A program made the position numbers and the translations under genes. Shown here one piece after another: positions 26,929 through 37,270 of a stretch of DNA of 64,000 nt; positions within the stretch are counted from its first letter, which is position 1, and each line of letters opens with the position of its first letter. Source of the DNA: Actinacidiphila rubida. GTDB taxonomy: Bacteria; Actinomycetota; Actinomycetes; Streptomycetales; Streptomycetaceae. The DNA is taken from the NCBI RefSeq assembly GCF_900110255.1, contig NZ_FODD01000028.1, forward strand, positions 1 to 64,000, given 5' to 3'. The notes under the pieces are model-generated. The model did no database searches. It worked only from the letters and a program-made list of their open reading frames with translations, and was not told the origin of the DNA.

Positions 26929-29900
26929 TCAGGGCCGGGTGAGCGCCCACCCCTCGTCGAGCGCCTTGAAGATCCGCTTGTCGGAGACCGGGAACGCGGT
27001 GCCCAGGGCGTGCGCGAAGTAGCTGACCCGCAGTTCCTCGATCATCCAGCGGATGTCGCGGATCGCGGCCGGCACCGGCCGGCCCTGCGGCTGCGCGGCC
27101 AGCAGCTCGGCGTACTCGGTCCGGATCTCCCGCACCTTCTCCATGCGGGTTGCGTCCCGTTGCACCCCGGTGGGCATCTGCTGCAGCCGCCGGTCGATCG
27201 CCACCAGGTAGCGCATCAGGTCCGGCAGCCGCTTCAGGCCCGTCTCGGTGACGAAGCCGGGGTGCACCAGGGCCGCCAGCTGCTCCCTGACGTCCTGCAG
27301 GTTGGCGACCAGCGCCAGGCTCGTGGTGTCCTTCAGCCGCCGCTCGCAGGACTGCCAGGCGGCCAGCACCTGCTGGACCCGCTGCACGCTGCGCGAGGTC
27401 AGCTCGACGAGGTCCGCGCGGACCGCGTCGAAGAGCTTCCGGTACGACTCCTCGTCCCACGCCGGGCCGCCGTGGTCGGCGACGAGCCGGTCCGCGGCCG
27501 CGGTCGCGCAGTCCTCGAAGAGGGCCTGCACGCTGCCGTGCGGGTTCCGGGACAGCGCGAGCTTCTGCTGGTTGGACAGGGTGTCCGCGGCGAACTTCGC
27601 CGGGTTCACCGGCACGTTCAGCAGGATCAGCCGGCGGGTGCCGCGCCACATCGCGGCGGCCTGCTCGGCCTCGGTGTCGAACAGCCGCACCGCCACCGAC
27701 GTGCCCTCGTCCACCAGCGCCGGGTACGCCTTCACCGGCTGGCCCGCGCGCCTGGTCTCGAAGGTGCGCGGCAGCGTGCCGACCGTCCAGTCGGTGAGGC
27801 CGGTGCGCTGCTCCACCGACGCCAGCGCGGGGTCGGAGGCCCGCTCGAAGGCCTTGGTGATGGCCTCGCGGGTCTTCGGCTTCAGACGCAGCTTCAGCGC
27901 GTCCAGGTCCTTGTCCTCGGCGATCTTGCGCCGCCGCTCGTCGACCACCCGGAAGGTGATCTTGAGGTGGTCCGGGACCTTCGCCAGGTCGAAGTCCTCC
28001 TCGGCCACCGGGACGCCGACCATCCGCTGCAGCTCGCGCGCCAGGACCGCGGGCAGGGGGTCGGGGCCGGCCACCGCGCGCTCCAGGAACGCCTTCGCGT
28101 AGTTCGGCGCGGGCACGTAGTGGCGGCGGATCGGCTTCGGGAGCGAGCGGATCAGCTCGGTGACCACGTCCTCGCGCAGGCCCGGGATCTGCCAGTCGAA
28201 GCCGTCCGGCGTGACCTGGTTGAGCACCTGCAGCGGGACGTGGACGGTCACGCCGTCCGCGTCCGCGCCCGGCTCGAACTGGTACGTCACCCGGAACTTC
28301 AGCGCGCCCTGCCGCCACGAGTCCGGGTAGTCGGCCTTGGTGACCGCCTCCGCGTTCTCGTTGATCAGCATGGACTGCTCGAAGTTCAGCAACTCCGGCT
28401 TCTCGCGCCGCTCGTTCTTCCACCACGAGTCGAAGTGCGCGCCGGACACCACGTGTTCGGGCAGCCGCTCGTCGTAGAAGTCGTAGAGCGTCTCGTCGTC
28501 CACGAGGATGTCGCGGCGGCGGGCCCGGTGCTCCAGCTCCTCGACCTCGCCGAGCAGCTTGCGGTTGTCGTGGAAGAACTGGTGGTGGGTGCGCCAGTCG
28601 CCCTCCACCAGGGCGTTGCGGATGAACAGTTCGCGGGAGATCTCGGGGTCGATCCGCCCGTAGTTCACCTTGCGCTGGGCGACCAGCGGGACGCCGTACA
28701 GCGTGACCTTCTCGTAGGCCATCACCGCGGCCTGGTCCTTCTCCCAGTGCGGCTCGCTGTAGGTGCGCTTGACCAGGTGCGCGGCGAGCGGCTCCACCCA
28801 CTCCGGCTCGATCCTCGCGTTGACCCGCGCCCACAGCCGTGAGGTCTCCACCAGCTCCGCGGACATGATCCAGCGCGGCGGCTTCTTGAAGAGCGCCGAG
28901 CCGGGGAACACCGCGAACTTGGCGTTGCGCGCGCCCAGGTACTCGTTCCTGCCGCCGCCCCGGCCGGCGTCGGCGGCCGCGCCCTTGCCGCTCTCGGAGG
29001 TGGGGACGTCCTTCAGGCCGACGTGCGACAGCAGGCCGGCCAGCAGCGAGACGTGCACCCGCTGCGGGTCGGCGGCCTCACCGGGCCCGGACTCCGCGGT
29101 GTCGATGCCCAGTTGGCGGGCGACGGTGCGCAACTGGCTGTAGATGTCCTGCCACTCGCGGATGCGCAGGTAGTTGAGGAACTCCGTGCGGCACATCCGG
29201 CGGAACGCCGAGGACGACAGCGCCTTCTGCTGCTCGCGGACGTACGTCCACAGGTTGAGGAAGGCCAGGAAGTCGCTCGTCTCGTCGCGGAACCTGGCGT
29301 GCTGCTGGTCGGCCTGCTGCTGCTTGTCGGAGGGGCGTTCGCGCGGATCCTGGATGGACAGCGCCGCGGCGATCACCATCACCTCGCGCACCACCCCGTT
29401 GCGGTCGGCCTCCAGCACCATGCGGGCCAGCCGCGGGTCGACCGGCAGCTGCGAGAGCTTGCGGCCGGTGTCGGTGAGGCGCTTGCGCGGGTCCTTCTGC
29501 TGCGGGTCGAGCGCCCCCAGCTCCTCCAGCAGCTGGACGCCGTCCTTGATGTTGCGGCTGTCCGGCGGGTCGATGAACGGGAACCTGGCGATGTCGCCGA
29601 GGCCGGCCGCGGTCATCTGCAGGATCACCGAGGCCAGGTTGGTGCGCAGGATCTCGGCGTCGGTGAACTCCCGGCGGGACAGGAAGTCGTCCTCGTCGTA
29701 CAGCCGGATGCAGATGCCGTCCGAGGTGCGGCCGCAGCGGCCCTTGCGCTGGTTGGCGCTCGCCTGGCTGATCGGCTCGATCGGCAGCCGCTGCACCTTC
29801 GTGCGGTGGCTGTACCGGGAGATGCGGGCGGTGCCCGGGTCGATGACGTACTTGATGCCGGGCACCGTCAGCGACGTCTCGGCGACGTTGGTGGCCAGCA

Positions 29901-30939
29901 CGATCCGGCGGGACGCGCCGCCGCCCGGCCGCTGGAAGACCCTGTGCTGCTCGGCCGAGGACAGCCGCGCGTACAGCGGCAGCACCTCCGTGAAGCGCAG
30001 GTTGCGCTTGTTCAGCGCGTCCGCGGTGTCGCGGATCTCCCGCTCGCCGGACAGGAACACCAGGATGTCGCCGGGCCCCTCGGCCTGCAGCTCGTCGACC
30101 GCGTCGCAGATCGCCGTGATCTGGTCGCGGTCGCTGTCCTGGGAGTCCTCCTCCAGCAGCGGCCGGTAACGCACCTCGACCGGGTACGTGCGGCCGCTGA
30201 CCTCGACGATCGGGGCGTCGCCGAAGTGCCGGGAGAAGCGCTCCGGATCGATGGTCGCCGACGTGATGACGACCTTCAGGTCGGGCCGGCGCGGCAGCAG
30301 CTGCGCCAGGTAGCCCAGGATGAAGTCGATGTTGAGGCTGCGCTCGTGGGCCTCGTCGATGATCAGCGTGTCGTACGCGCGCAGGTCGCGGTCGGTCTGG
30401 ATCTCCGCCAGCAGGATGCCGTCGGTCATCACCTTGACCAGCGTGGAGTCGCCGACCTGGTCGGTGAAGCGGACCTTCCAGCCGACCGCCTCGCCCAGCG
30501 GCGTCCGCAGCTCCTCGGCGACCCGCTCGGCCACGGTGCGCGCCGCGATCCGGCGCGGCTGGGTGTGGCCGATCCGGCCGCGCAGCCCGCGGCCCAGTTC
30601 CAGGCAGATCTTCGGGATCTGCGTGGTCTTGCCCGAGCCCGTCTCGCCCGCGACGATCACCACCTGGTGGTCGCGCACGGCCGCCAGGATCTCGTCCTTC
30701 TTCTGGCTGACCGGCAGCGCCTCGGGATAGCTGATCGCGGGCACGGCGGCGGCCCGCGCGGCTATCCGCTGTTCCGCGCGGTCGATGTCGGCGCCGATCT
30801 CGGCCAGGACGGCCGCCCGCGCCTCGGGCTTGCGGATCTTGCGGGCGCCGTCGAGCCGGCGGCCCAGCCGCTGCTCGTCGCGCAGCGTCAGGGCGGCCAG
30901 GCGCGCGGCCAGCTCAGCGGTGGAGGGTTGCGTAGACAT
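26929..30939 (-). CDS. hrpA: ATP-dependent RNA helicase HrpA (DEAH box)
   Basis: A 1336-residue DEAH-box helicase, the usual size for bacterial HrpA (about 1300). The N-terminal 90 residues precede Walker A GETGSGKT (about 98-105) and the DEAH box in TLIIDEAHERS. SAT in VVITSATIDPERF and the conserved QRKGRCGR follow, then the HA2 and OB-fold regions and a long C-terminal DUF3418 domain. The start MSTQPSTAEL at 30939 fits the family, and upstream in-frame codons lack coding character. HrpA is implicated in mRNA processing and in rescuing collided ribosomes. The gene is monocistronic and flanked by identical tRNA-Asp genes. Confidence 0.96.
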   Translation of the reverse strand: MSTQPSTAELAARLAALTLRDEQRLGRRLDGARKIRKPEARAAVLAEIGADIDRAEQRIAARAAAVPAISYPEALPVSQKKDEILAAVRDHQVVIVAGETGSGKTTQIPKICLELGRGLRGRIGHTQPRRIAARTVAERVAEELRTPLGEAVGWKVRFTDQVGDSTLVKVMTDGILLAEIQTDRDLRAYDTLIIDEAHERSLNIDFILGYLAQLLPRRPDLKVVITSATIDPERFSRHFGDAPIVEVSGRTYPVEVRYRPLLEEDSQDSDRDQITAICDAVDELQAEGPGDILVFLSGEREIRDTADALNKRNLRFTEVLPLYARLSSAEQHRVFQRPGGGASRRIVLATNVAETSLTVPGIKYVIDPGTARISRYSHRTKVQRLPIEPISQASANQRKGRCGRTSDGICIRLYDEDDFLSRREFTDAEILRTNLASVILQMTAAGLGDIARFPFIDPPDSRNIKDGVQLLEELGALDPQQKDPRKRLTDTGRKLSQLPVDPRLARMVLEADRNGVVREVMVIAAALSIQDPRERPSDKQQQADQQHARFRDETSDFLAFLNLWTYVREQQKALSSSAFRRMCRTEFLNYLRIREWQDIYSQLRTVARQLGIDTAESGPGEAADPQRVHVSLLAGLLSHVGLKDVPTSESGKGAAADAGRGGGRNEYLGARNAKFAVFPGSALFKKPPRWIMSAELVETSRLWARVNARIEPEWVEPLAAHLVKRTYSEPHWEKDQAAVMAYEKVTLYGVPLVAQRKVNYGRIDPEISRELFIRNALVEGDWRTHHQFFHDNRKLLGEVEELEHRARRRDILVDDETLYDFYDERLPEHVVSGAHFDSWWKNERREKPELLNFEQSMLINENAEAVTKADYPDSWRQGALKFRVTYQFEPGADADGVTVHVPLQVLNQVTPDGFDWQIPGLREDVVTELIRSLPKPIRRHYVPAPNYAKAFLERAVAGPDPLPAVLARELQRMVGVPVAEEDFDLAKVPDHLKITFRVVDERRRKIAEDKDLDALKLRLKPKTREAITKAFERASDPALASVEQRTGLTDWTVGTLPRTFETRRAGQPVKAYPALVDEGTSVAVRLFDTEAEQAAAMWRGTRRLILLNVPVNPAKFAADTLSNQQKLALSRNPHGSVQALFEDCATAAADRLVADHGGPAWDEESYRKLFDAVRADLVELTSRSVQRVQQVLAAWQSCERRLKDTTSLALVANLQDVREQLAALVHPGFVTETGLKRLPDLMRYLVAIDRRLQQMPTGVQRDATRMEKVREIRTEYAELLAAQPQGRPVPAAIRDIRWMIEELRVSYFAHALGTAFPVSDKRIFKALDEGWALTRP

Positions 30940-31129
30940 ACGCGATCCAGCATCGCATCCGGCGGCGAGCGGCGGCGAACGCATTTCACCCGGGCCCCGC
31001 CCGTTGTGGCCCGGGTGGGCCATTTCACCGCGAACGCCCGGGCGATGGGGGAGGGGCGGCGGGGCTGAGGTGGCGGCCGCGCGGCTTCAGCGGTGCGGGC
31101 CGGCGCGGGCCCGTGCGCGGGAACGACGA

Positions 31130-31157
31130 AGGGCCCGTCCCCGAGAGGACGGACCCT
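31130..31157 (-). terminator. Terminator hairpin downstream of the tRNA-Phe gene
   Basis: Stem AGGGCCCGTCC / GGACGGACCCT (one mismatch) with a 6-base loop, placed at the 3' end of the minus-strand tRNA-Asp/tRNA-Phe pair. Confidence 0.65.
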
Positions 31158-31168
31158 GCGTCGTGCGG

Positions 31169-31242
31169 TGGCTGGGGCCGGGGTCGAACCGGCGACCTAC
31201 CGCTTTTCAGGCGGTCGCTCGTACCAACTGAGCTACCCAGCC
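31169..31242 (-). tRNA. tRNA-Phe(GAA)
   Basis: Cloverleaf on the minus strand with acceptor GGCTGGG/CCCAGCC, discriminator A, anticodon loop CTGAAAA giving GAA (Phe), and T-loop TTCGACC. CCA is not encoded. It is 4 bases downstream of tRNA-Asp copy 2, so the pair is co-transcribed. Confidence 0.97.
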
Positions 31243-31246
31243 GCAG

Positions 31247-31321
31247 CGGTCCTGACGGGATTTGAACCCGCGGCCTCCACCTTGACAGGGTGGCGAGCAC
31301 TCCAAACTGCTCCACAGGACC
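31247..31321 (-). tRNA. tRNA-Asp(GTC), copy 2
   Basis: Identical over its whole length to copy 1 at 26719-26793, in the same orientation, and first gene of an Asp-Phe tRNA pair. Confidence 0.97.
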
Positions 31322-31582
31322 TTGCTTGGCGCGAGACAATTCTTGCACACCGTCTCGCATGCTCCGTACCGATTTTCGCTGCCTCTGAGTGACCGGATGA
31401 TCACCCTGGCGGATCGACGTCGCGGGCTCAGCGTATCAGACCTGGGATGTCCGCCCGTCCGCCGTCAGAGGGGCCCGGGCGCCTCCCGCGGGACCCGTCA
31501 CGGGGCGCCGCCGTTAGGCAGGGCCCGGCCGCGCGGGCGGGCCCGCCCGCCCGCGCCGCCCCTTTCGACCAGGAGTCCTCCC

Positions 31583-32134
31583 ATGGCCCAGCCCCCTCGC
31601 CACCGCCGTGCCCTCGCCCCGGTCTGCCTCGCCGCCGCGGCGGCGGCCGCCGCCCTCGCCGGATGCGGGTCGTCCGGCGGCGACTCCCCGGGCAAGGGCG
31701 GTCCCGGCCCCACGCCGGCCGCAACGTCCCCGGCGTCACCCGCGCCGGTGACGGCCCCGGCCGCGCCCGCTCCCGGCCGGGACACCCCGGTCCCGTCGAG
31801 GCATACGCCCACCCCGACCGCGACGCCCACCGTCTTCGGGACGACGCCGCCGGCCGCGGCCGACGAGCTGAGCGCCTGCTACGGCGGCGCGTGCACCCTC
31901 ACGGTCACGCACCCGGTCACCGTCCCGCTGGACGCGAGCCGGTTCGGCTTCGCCTCTTTCCGGGTGACCGCGCTGACCGCGGGCAGCGTCACGGTCGCCG
32001 CCGACGACGGCGGCAACCACCTCCGGTCCACCGGCAGCGCGGGCAGCTACCTCACCCTCAACAACCTGGCCGTGCACGTCCTTTCGGCCACGGCCGGGTC
32101 AGCGCGCCTGACCTTCGCCGCCACCGGCCGCTGA
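31583..32134 (+). CDS. Putative secreted lipoprotein with Pro/Thr-rich linker
   Basis: A 183-residue protein with a type II signal peptide: basic MAQPPRHRR, a run of Ala, and lipobox LAGC with the acceptor Cys at about residue 28. A Pro/Ala/Thr/Ser-rich linker (about 30-90) leads to a small beta-rich domain containing two cysteines in LSACYGGACTLTV that probably form a disulfide. The ATG follows CAGGAG. It is expected to be anchored outside the membrane. No family function is recognised. The 3' end overlaps the convergent oxidoreductase gene by 36 bp. Confidence 0.8.
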   Translation: MAQPPRHRRALAPVCLAAAAAAAALAGCGSSGGDSPGKGGPGPTPAATSPASPAPVTAPAAPAPGRDTPVPSRHTPTPTATPTVFGTTPPAAADELSACYGGACTLTVTHPVTVPLDASRFGFASFRVTALTAGSVTVAADDGGNHLRSTGSAGSYLTLNNLAVHVLSATAGSARLTFAATGR

Positions 32135-32602
32135 CCCGCCCACCGGCGTCAGGCGGAACACCGGGATGTCGCGGGGGGCGGCCCGGCGGGCGTAGGCGTC
32201 GTACATGGGCAGCACGCGCAGCACGGCCGGGCGGGCCGCCGCCTTCTCCTCGGCGCTCAGCCGGCGGGCGCGGACCGGGACCGTCCGGCCGCGCCACTCG
32301 ACGGTGGCGTCCGGGGTGGCCGTGAGGTTGGCGGCCCACGCGGGGTCGTGCGCCTGGCCGAAGTTGGAGGCGATGACGAGGAAGGAGCCGTCGGCGTCGC
32401 GGTGCGCGACCAGCGGGTTGCGGCGGGGCAGCCCGGTGCGCCGGCCGGTCGACGTGACGACGACCGTCTGCATGAACAGCCGTGTGGGCACCCAGCGCCC
32501 GCCGGTCAGACGGTGCGCCAGCAGGTCGACCGGCGGCACCACCTTCGGTGCGACCCGCGTCACCCATCCCACCTCGCAGAACCGCCGCACCGCGTCCAGC
32601 AT
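32099..32602 (-). CDS. Deazaflavin (F420)-dependent nitroreductase family protein (Ddn-like)
   Basis: A 167-residue split-barrel protein of the mycobacterial Ddn family, which uses reduced F420 to reduce quinones or nitroaromatics. Signatures are VVVTSTGRRTGLPRRNPLV, FLVIASNFGQAHDPAWAANLTA and VRARRLSAEEKAAARPAVL. Family members are 140-170 residues and actinobacteria make the cofactor. The true substrate is unknown. It converges on, and overlaps, the lipoprotein gene. Confidence 0.9.
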   Translation of the reverse strand: MLDAVRRFCEVGWVTRVAPKVVPPVDLLAHRLTGGRWVPTRLFMQTVVVTSTGRRTGLPRRNPLVAHRDADGSFLVIASNFGQAHDPAWAANLTATPDATVEWRGRTVPVRARRLSAEEKAAARPAVLRVLPMYDAYARRAAPRDIPVFRLTPVGGSAAGGGEGQAR

Positions 32603-32726
32603 CGCCCCGCCCTCCCTCGCCCCCGCCGCGAAACCCGGCGGCCCCTCCGACCCTAGGGTCTGCCGCCCCCGCGGGACCCGTCCGCGTGCCGGATTCCCGC
32701 GCGCGGACGGGCCGGCGGAGCCGGGG

Positions 32727-34472
32727 TCAGAACGGCTTGGGCAGCAGGAGTTCGGTGTTGTGGTCGGGGGAGCCGCCGAGCTTCGCGGCCGGGGTGGCGT
32801 AGAGGTCGTTGAAGGACAACTCGCGGTACAGCGCCGCCAGGTCGGGCTCGGAGGTGGAGCCGAAGTCGGTGGCGTAGGGGGCCGCGGACTCCACGAGGGT
32901 GGTGAACAGCGACAGCGTGCCGTCGCCGTTGTCGGCGATCTCCAGGACGCGGGCGTGCTGCGGGAAGTCGACGTGGGACGCGGTGTTGACCTCCCAGAAC
33001 GCGCGCTCGGGGACGGCGTGGCCGTGGGCGGTGATCTGGTTGGCGTGGGTGTGGCCGTTCACCCAGGCGACGACGTTGGGGTAGCGCTGCAGCAGCGTCA
33101 CCAGTTCGCCGCCGGTGTGCCGCCCCTCGAAGAGGTTGTACGGGTCGGGCAGCGTGTTGCCCATCGTGGTGCTGGTGTGGTGGCTGAACAGCACGACCAG
33201 CTGGTCCTGCGAGCCGCGGCGGACCACGTGGCCGTCGGTGTCGTACCAGTGGGTGCTGTACGACTGCAGCACCGCCTCCAGCCACTTCAGCTGAGCGGTG
33301 CCGATCGAACCGTCCGCCCAGCCCGCCCGGTTGGTGGTGTCCAGGCTGACGCCGAGCACCCCGTCGGCGATCCTGAACGTGTAGTACAGCTTGCCGCTGT
33401 CGGCCATCGCCGAGGTGAAGCCGTGGCCGAACGGGCCGGGGCCGGTGTACGCGGGGTTCAGGTGCGCCTGCGCGAACTGCTTCGGCGTGAACGGCGCCCG
33501 GCGTGCGTCCGGGGTGATCTCGCGGACGGGCGCGCCGCCGGTGAGCAGCTGGACGAGCAGGGTGACCGCGGCCGCCGGGTCGTGCTGGATCGCGTCGGCG
33601 AGTTTGGCCGCGGTCGCGTCGTCCACGCCCTCGATCTTCCCGCCGCCCGTGTAGAGGGAGTTGAGCAGCCCGAGGTCGGGCAGCGTGCCCTCGATCGAGT
33701 CGTCGTGGTTGCCGACGGTGGTGTACCAGGGGGTGCGCAGGCCGGGCGCGGTGAACGCCGCGCCCGCCGCCGCGAGGAACCCGGGCACCTGCGGGAACCC
33801 GGCCTTCTTGTACGTGTCCTGGAACGTCGACTCGGGGTTCCAGTACGCCGCCGAACCGGAGTTCTGCACTCCCTCGTAGCGCGTGGTGTCACCGGTGTTC
33901 GGCGTGATGCGGCCGCCGCTCATCACCGACAGGTACCAGTCGAGCTCGACCTGCTCGTGGTTGTCGGTGTTGTCGCCGGTCGCCATCACCAGGGAGAACG
34001 GCAGGCCCGTGTAGGGGCCGCCGGAAAGGGAGTTGACGCGCTCGACGAGGGAGGACGCGCCGCGGACCGTCAGCGCCTCCTGCGGGCGGTGCGCGGAGTC
34101 GATGTACTGCGCCAGGTACTCGAACCGCACCGGGGACTCGGTGTCCGCCAGGTGCAGGTCGGTGAACTGCACGAACGACGCCAGGCCGGTGCGTGCGGCG
34201 TCGCGGCCCGCGCCGGCCGCGGCCAGCTCGGTGCGCACGACCAGCGGCCACCCGGGGCCGGCCGCGAGCCGGCGGTAGCCGCTGGTGCCGGTCGCGGTGG
34301 CGACCTGCTCCAGCGTGGTGCCCTCGACCCGCACGGCGCGGGCGGTCGACGCGGTCAGCGCCCGGTCCCGCGCGGCGGCGGAGGCGTACCCGCTGTCCAT
34401 CAGCGACATCGCGGCGGCCGCGGCGGTGGCGGAGGCGCCGGTGAGGAAGCGGCGCCGGCTGGGTGAGCTCAT
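32727..34472 (-). CDS. Secreted metallophosphoesterase (TIGR03767 type) with Tat signal
   Basis: A 581-residue protein with a twin-arginine signal (SPSRRRFLTGASATAAAAA) and a calcineurin-like phosphoesterase domain. Metal-site motifs are FTDLHLADT, MATGDNTDNHE, VGNHDDSIEG, VVLFSHHT and WVNGHTHAN. It is expected to be folded in the cytosol, exported through Tat and active outside the membrane. Family TIGR03767 is largely actinobacterial; the substrate is unknown, and phosphate scavenging is possible. The ATG at 34472 is preceded by CAGGAG. A 419-bp spacer with inverted GTTACC repeats lies upstream. Confidence 0.9.
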   Translation of the reverse strand: MSSPSRRRFLTGASATAAAAAMSLMDSGYASAAARDRALTASTARAVRVEGTTLEQVATATGTSGYRRLAAGPGWPLVVRTELAAAGAGRDAARTGLASFVQFTDLHLADTESPVRFEYLAQYIDSAHRPQEALTVRGASSLVERVNSLSGGPYTGLPFSLVMATGDNTDNHEQVELDWYLSVMSGGRITPNTGDTTRYEGVQNSGSAAYWNPESTFQDTYKKAGFPQVPGFLAAAGAAFTAPGLRTPWYTTVGNHDDSIEGTLPDLGLLNSLYTGGGKIEGVDDATAAKLADAIQHDPAAAVTLLVQLLTGGAPVREITPDARRAPFTPKQFAQAHLNPAYTGPGPFGHGFTSAMADSGKLYYTFRIADGVLGVSLDTTNRAGWADGSIGTAQLKWLEAVLQSYSTHWYDTDGHVVRRGSQDQLVVLFSHHTSTTMGNTLPDPYNLFEGRHTGGELVTLLQRYPNVVAWVNGHTHANQITAHGHAVPERAFWEVNTASHVDFPQHARVLEIADNGDGTLSLFTTLVESAAPYATDFGSTSEPDLAALYRELSFNDLYATPAAKLGGSPDHNTELLLPKPF

Positions 34473-34891
34473 GCCTGGGTCTCCTGTGGGGTGAGGGTCC
34501 TGCGGGCGTGAACGGTCGTTACCCCGCTGTATTACCAGCCGGTAACGGGCACCCGCCAGGGTCCCGCGCCTCGTTGGATGCCGCGTGAACGCGCCATGAC
34601 GGCGCGGCGCCGCGCCTCCGAAATGCCCGCAGGAGGACGGGCGTTGGCCGGGCGGCGGCAGGAAGGGCTCTTCGCCGGGCGGCGGCCGCGATCGTCCTCG
34701 GCGGCCCAGGGCGTCCCCGCCCGCCCGCGTGACCTGCCGGGCGTGGGACCTGCCGGGCGTGAAGCCACCCTAATGCCGGGTTTAAGAATTCATCGATGGA
34801 CGGGACCCCGGCCCCGGGGGCAGGGTGGTGCCGCCCGGCTCATATCCCCCCGTACCGCCCCGGGCTCCCCTCTCGTACAGGAGACTCGACG
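34473..34891. promoter_or_regulatory. Divergent region between the metallophosphoesterase and tdh
   Basis: About 420 bases with no gene. An inverted repeat TTACC-AGCC-GGTAA lies at 34532-34545, within an outer pair GTTACC (34518) and GGTAAC (34541). It is about 60 bases upstream of the metallophosphoesterase start and is a good operator candidate. An AT-richer patch near 34775-34795 may be the tdh promoter. Confidence 0.5.
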
Positions 34892-35920
34892 GTGAAAGCG
34901 CTGGTCAAGGAGAAGGCGGAGCCGGGTCTGCGGCTCATGGACGTGCCCGAGCCGGAGATCGGCCCCGGCGACGTGCTGATCAAGGTCCTGCGGACCGGCA
35001 TCTGCGGCACCGACCTGCACATCAGCGCGTGGGACGGATGGGCGCAGCAGGCCATCGCGACCCCGCTGGTGGTCGGTCACGAGTTCGTCGGCGAGGTCGT
35101 CGGGACCGGCCGGGACGTCGAGGACATCGCCGTCGGCGACCGGGTCAGCGGCGAGGGCCACCTGGTGTGCGGCAAGTGCCGCAACTGCCTGGCCGGCCGC
35201 CGCCACATGTGCCGCGCCACCGTCGGTCTCGGCGTCGGCCGCGACGGCGCGTTCGCCGAGTACGTCGCCCTGCCCGCCACCAACGTGTGGGTGCACAAGG
35301 TCCCGGTCGACCTGGACGTCGCCGCGATCTTCGACCCGTTCGGCAACGCCGTCCACACCGCCCTGTCCTTCCCGATCGTCGGCGAGGACGTGCTCATCAC
35401 CGGCGCCGGGCCGATCGGCCTGATGGCCGCCGCCGTGGCCCGGCACGCCGGCGCCCGCAACGTCGTCATCACCGACGTCAGCGAGGAGCGCCTGGAGCTC
35501 GCCCGGAAGATCGGCGTGAGCCTCGCGCTGAACGTCGCGGAGACCACCGTCGCCGAGGGCCAGCAGGTGCTGGGTCTGCGCGAGGGCTTCGACATCGGCC
35601 TGGAGATGTCCGGCCGCCCCGAGGCCATGCGGGACCTGATCGCCAACCTGACCAACGGCGGCCGGATCGCGATGCTGGGCCTGCCCTCGCAGGAGTTCGC
35701 GGTCGACTGGGCGAAGATCGTCACGTCCATGATCACCATCAAGGGCGTCTACGGGCGCGAGATGTTCGAGACCTGGTACGCGATGTCGGTGCTGCTCGAG
35801 GGCGGCCTCGACCTCAGCCCGGTGATCACCGGCCGCTACGACTACCGCGAGCACGAGGCCGCGTTCGCCGACGCGGCGGGCGGCCGCGGCGGCAAGGTCA
35901 TCCTGGACTGGACGGTCTGA
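34892..35920 (+). CDS. tdh: L-threonine 3-dehydrogenase
   Basis: Zinc-dependent, NAD-linked medium-chain dehydrogenase of 342 residues that oxidises L-threonine to 2-amino-3-ketobutyrate. Catalytic-zinc region GICGTDLHISAWDGW and GHEFVGEV, structural-zinc cysteines in CGKCRNCLAGRRHMC, and the Rossmann motif GAGPIGLMAA are present. The GTG start at 34892 follows ACAGGAG. It is followed after 146 bp by kbl, which uses its product, so the pair forms the threonine-to-glycine pathway. Confidence 0.97.
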   Translation: MKALVKEKAEPGLRLMDVPEPEIGPGDVLIKVLRTGICGTDLHISAWDGWAQQAIATPLVVGHEFVGEVVGTGRDVEDIAVGDRVSGEGHLVCGKCRNCLAGRRHMCRATVGLGVGRDGAFAEYVALPATNVWVHKVPVDLDVAAIFDPFGNAVHTALSFPIVGEDVLITGAGPIGLMAAAVARHAGARNVVITDVSEERLELARKIGVSLALNVAETTVAEGQQVLGLREGFDIGLEMSGRPEAMRDLIANLTNGGRIAMLGLPSQEFAVDWAKIVTSMITIKGVYGREMFETWYAMSVLLEGGLDLSPVITGRYDYREHEAAFADAAGGRGGKVILDWTV

Positions 35921-35932
35921 CCCTCCCCCTCC

Positions 35933-35961
35933 GGCGGGCCGCCTCCCCGCGGCGGCCCGCC
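35933..35961 (+). terminator. Intercistronic hairpin between tdh and kbl
   Basis: Perfect 11-bp inverted repeat GGCGGGCCGCC / GGCGGCCCGCC with a 7-base loop just after the tdh stop. There is no T-run, so it may stabilise or partly terminate the tdh transcript rather than end the operon. Confidence 0.55.
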
Positions 35962-36066
35962 ACCCCGCCACTCCGCCCCACCCCGCCCGGCCGCAGCCCG
36001 GCCACCCGGCACCCCGGCGGCCTCCGCCCGCCCGCCTCGCCGACCACGACCCCCAGGGAGCCCTCC

Positions 36067-37266
<1,200 letters not shown>

Positions 37267-37270
37267 ACGG

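Noticed and set aside
29023..31068. Long plus-strand frames opposite hrpA
   Set aside because: hrpA has all helicase motifs over its full length; the opposite frames show only shadow composition.
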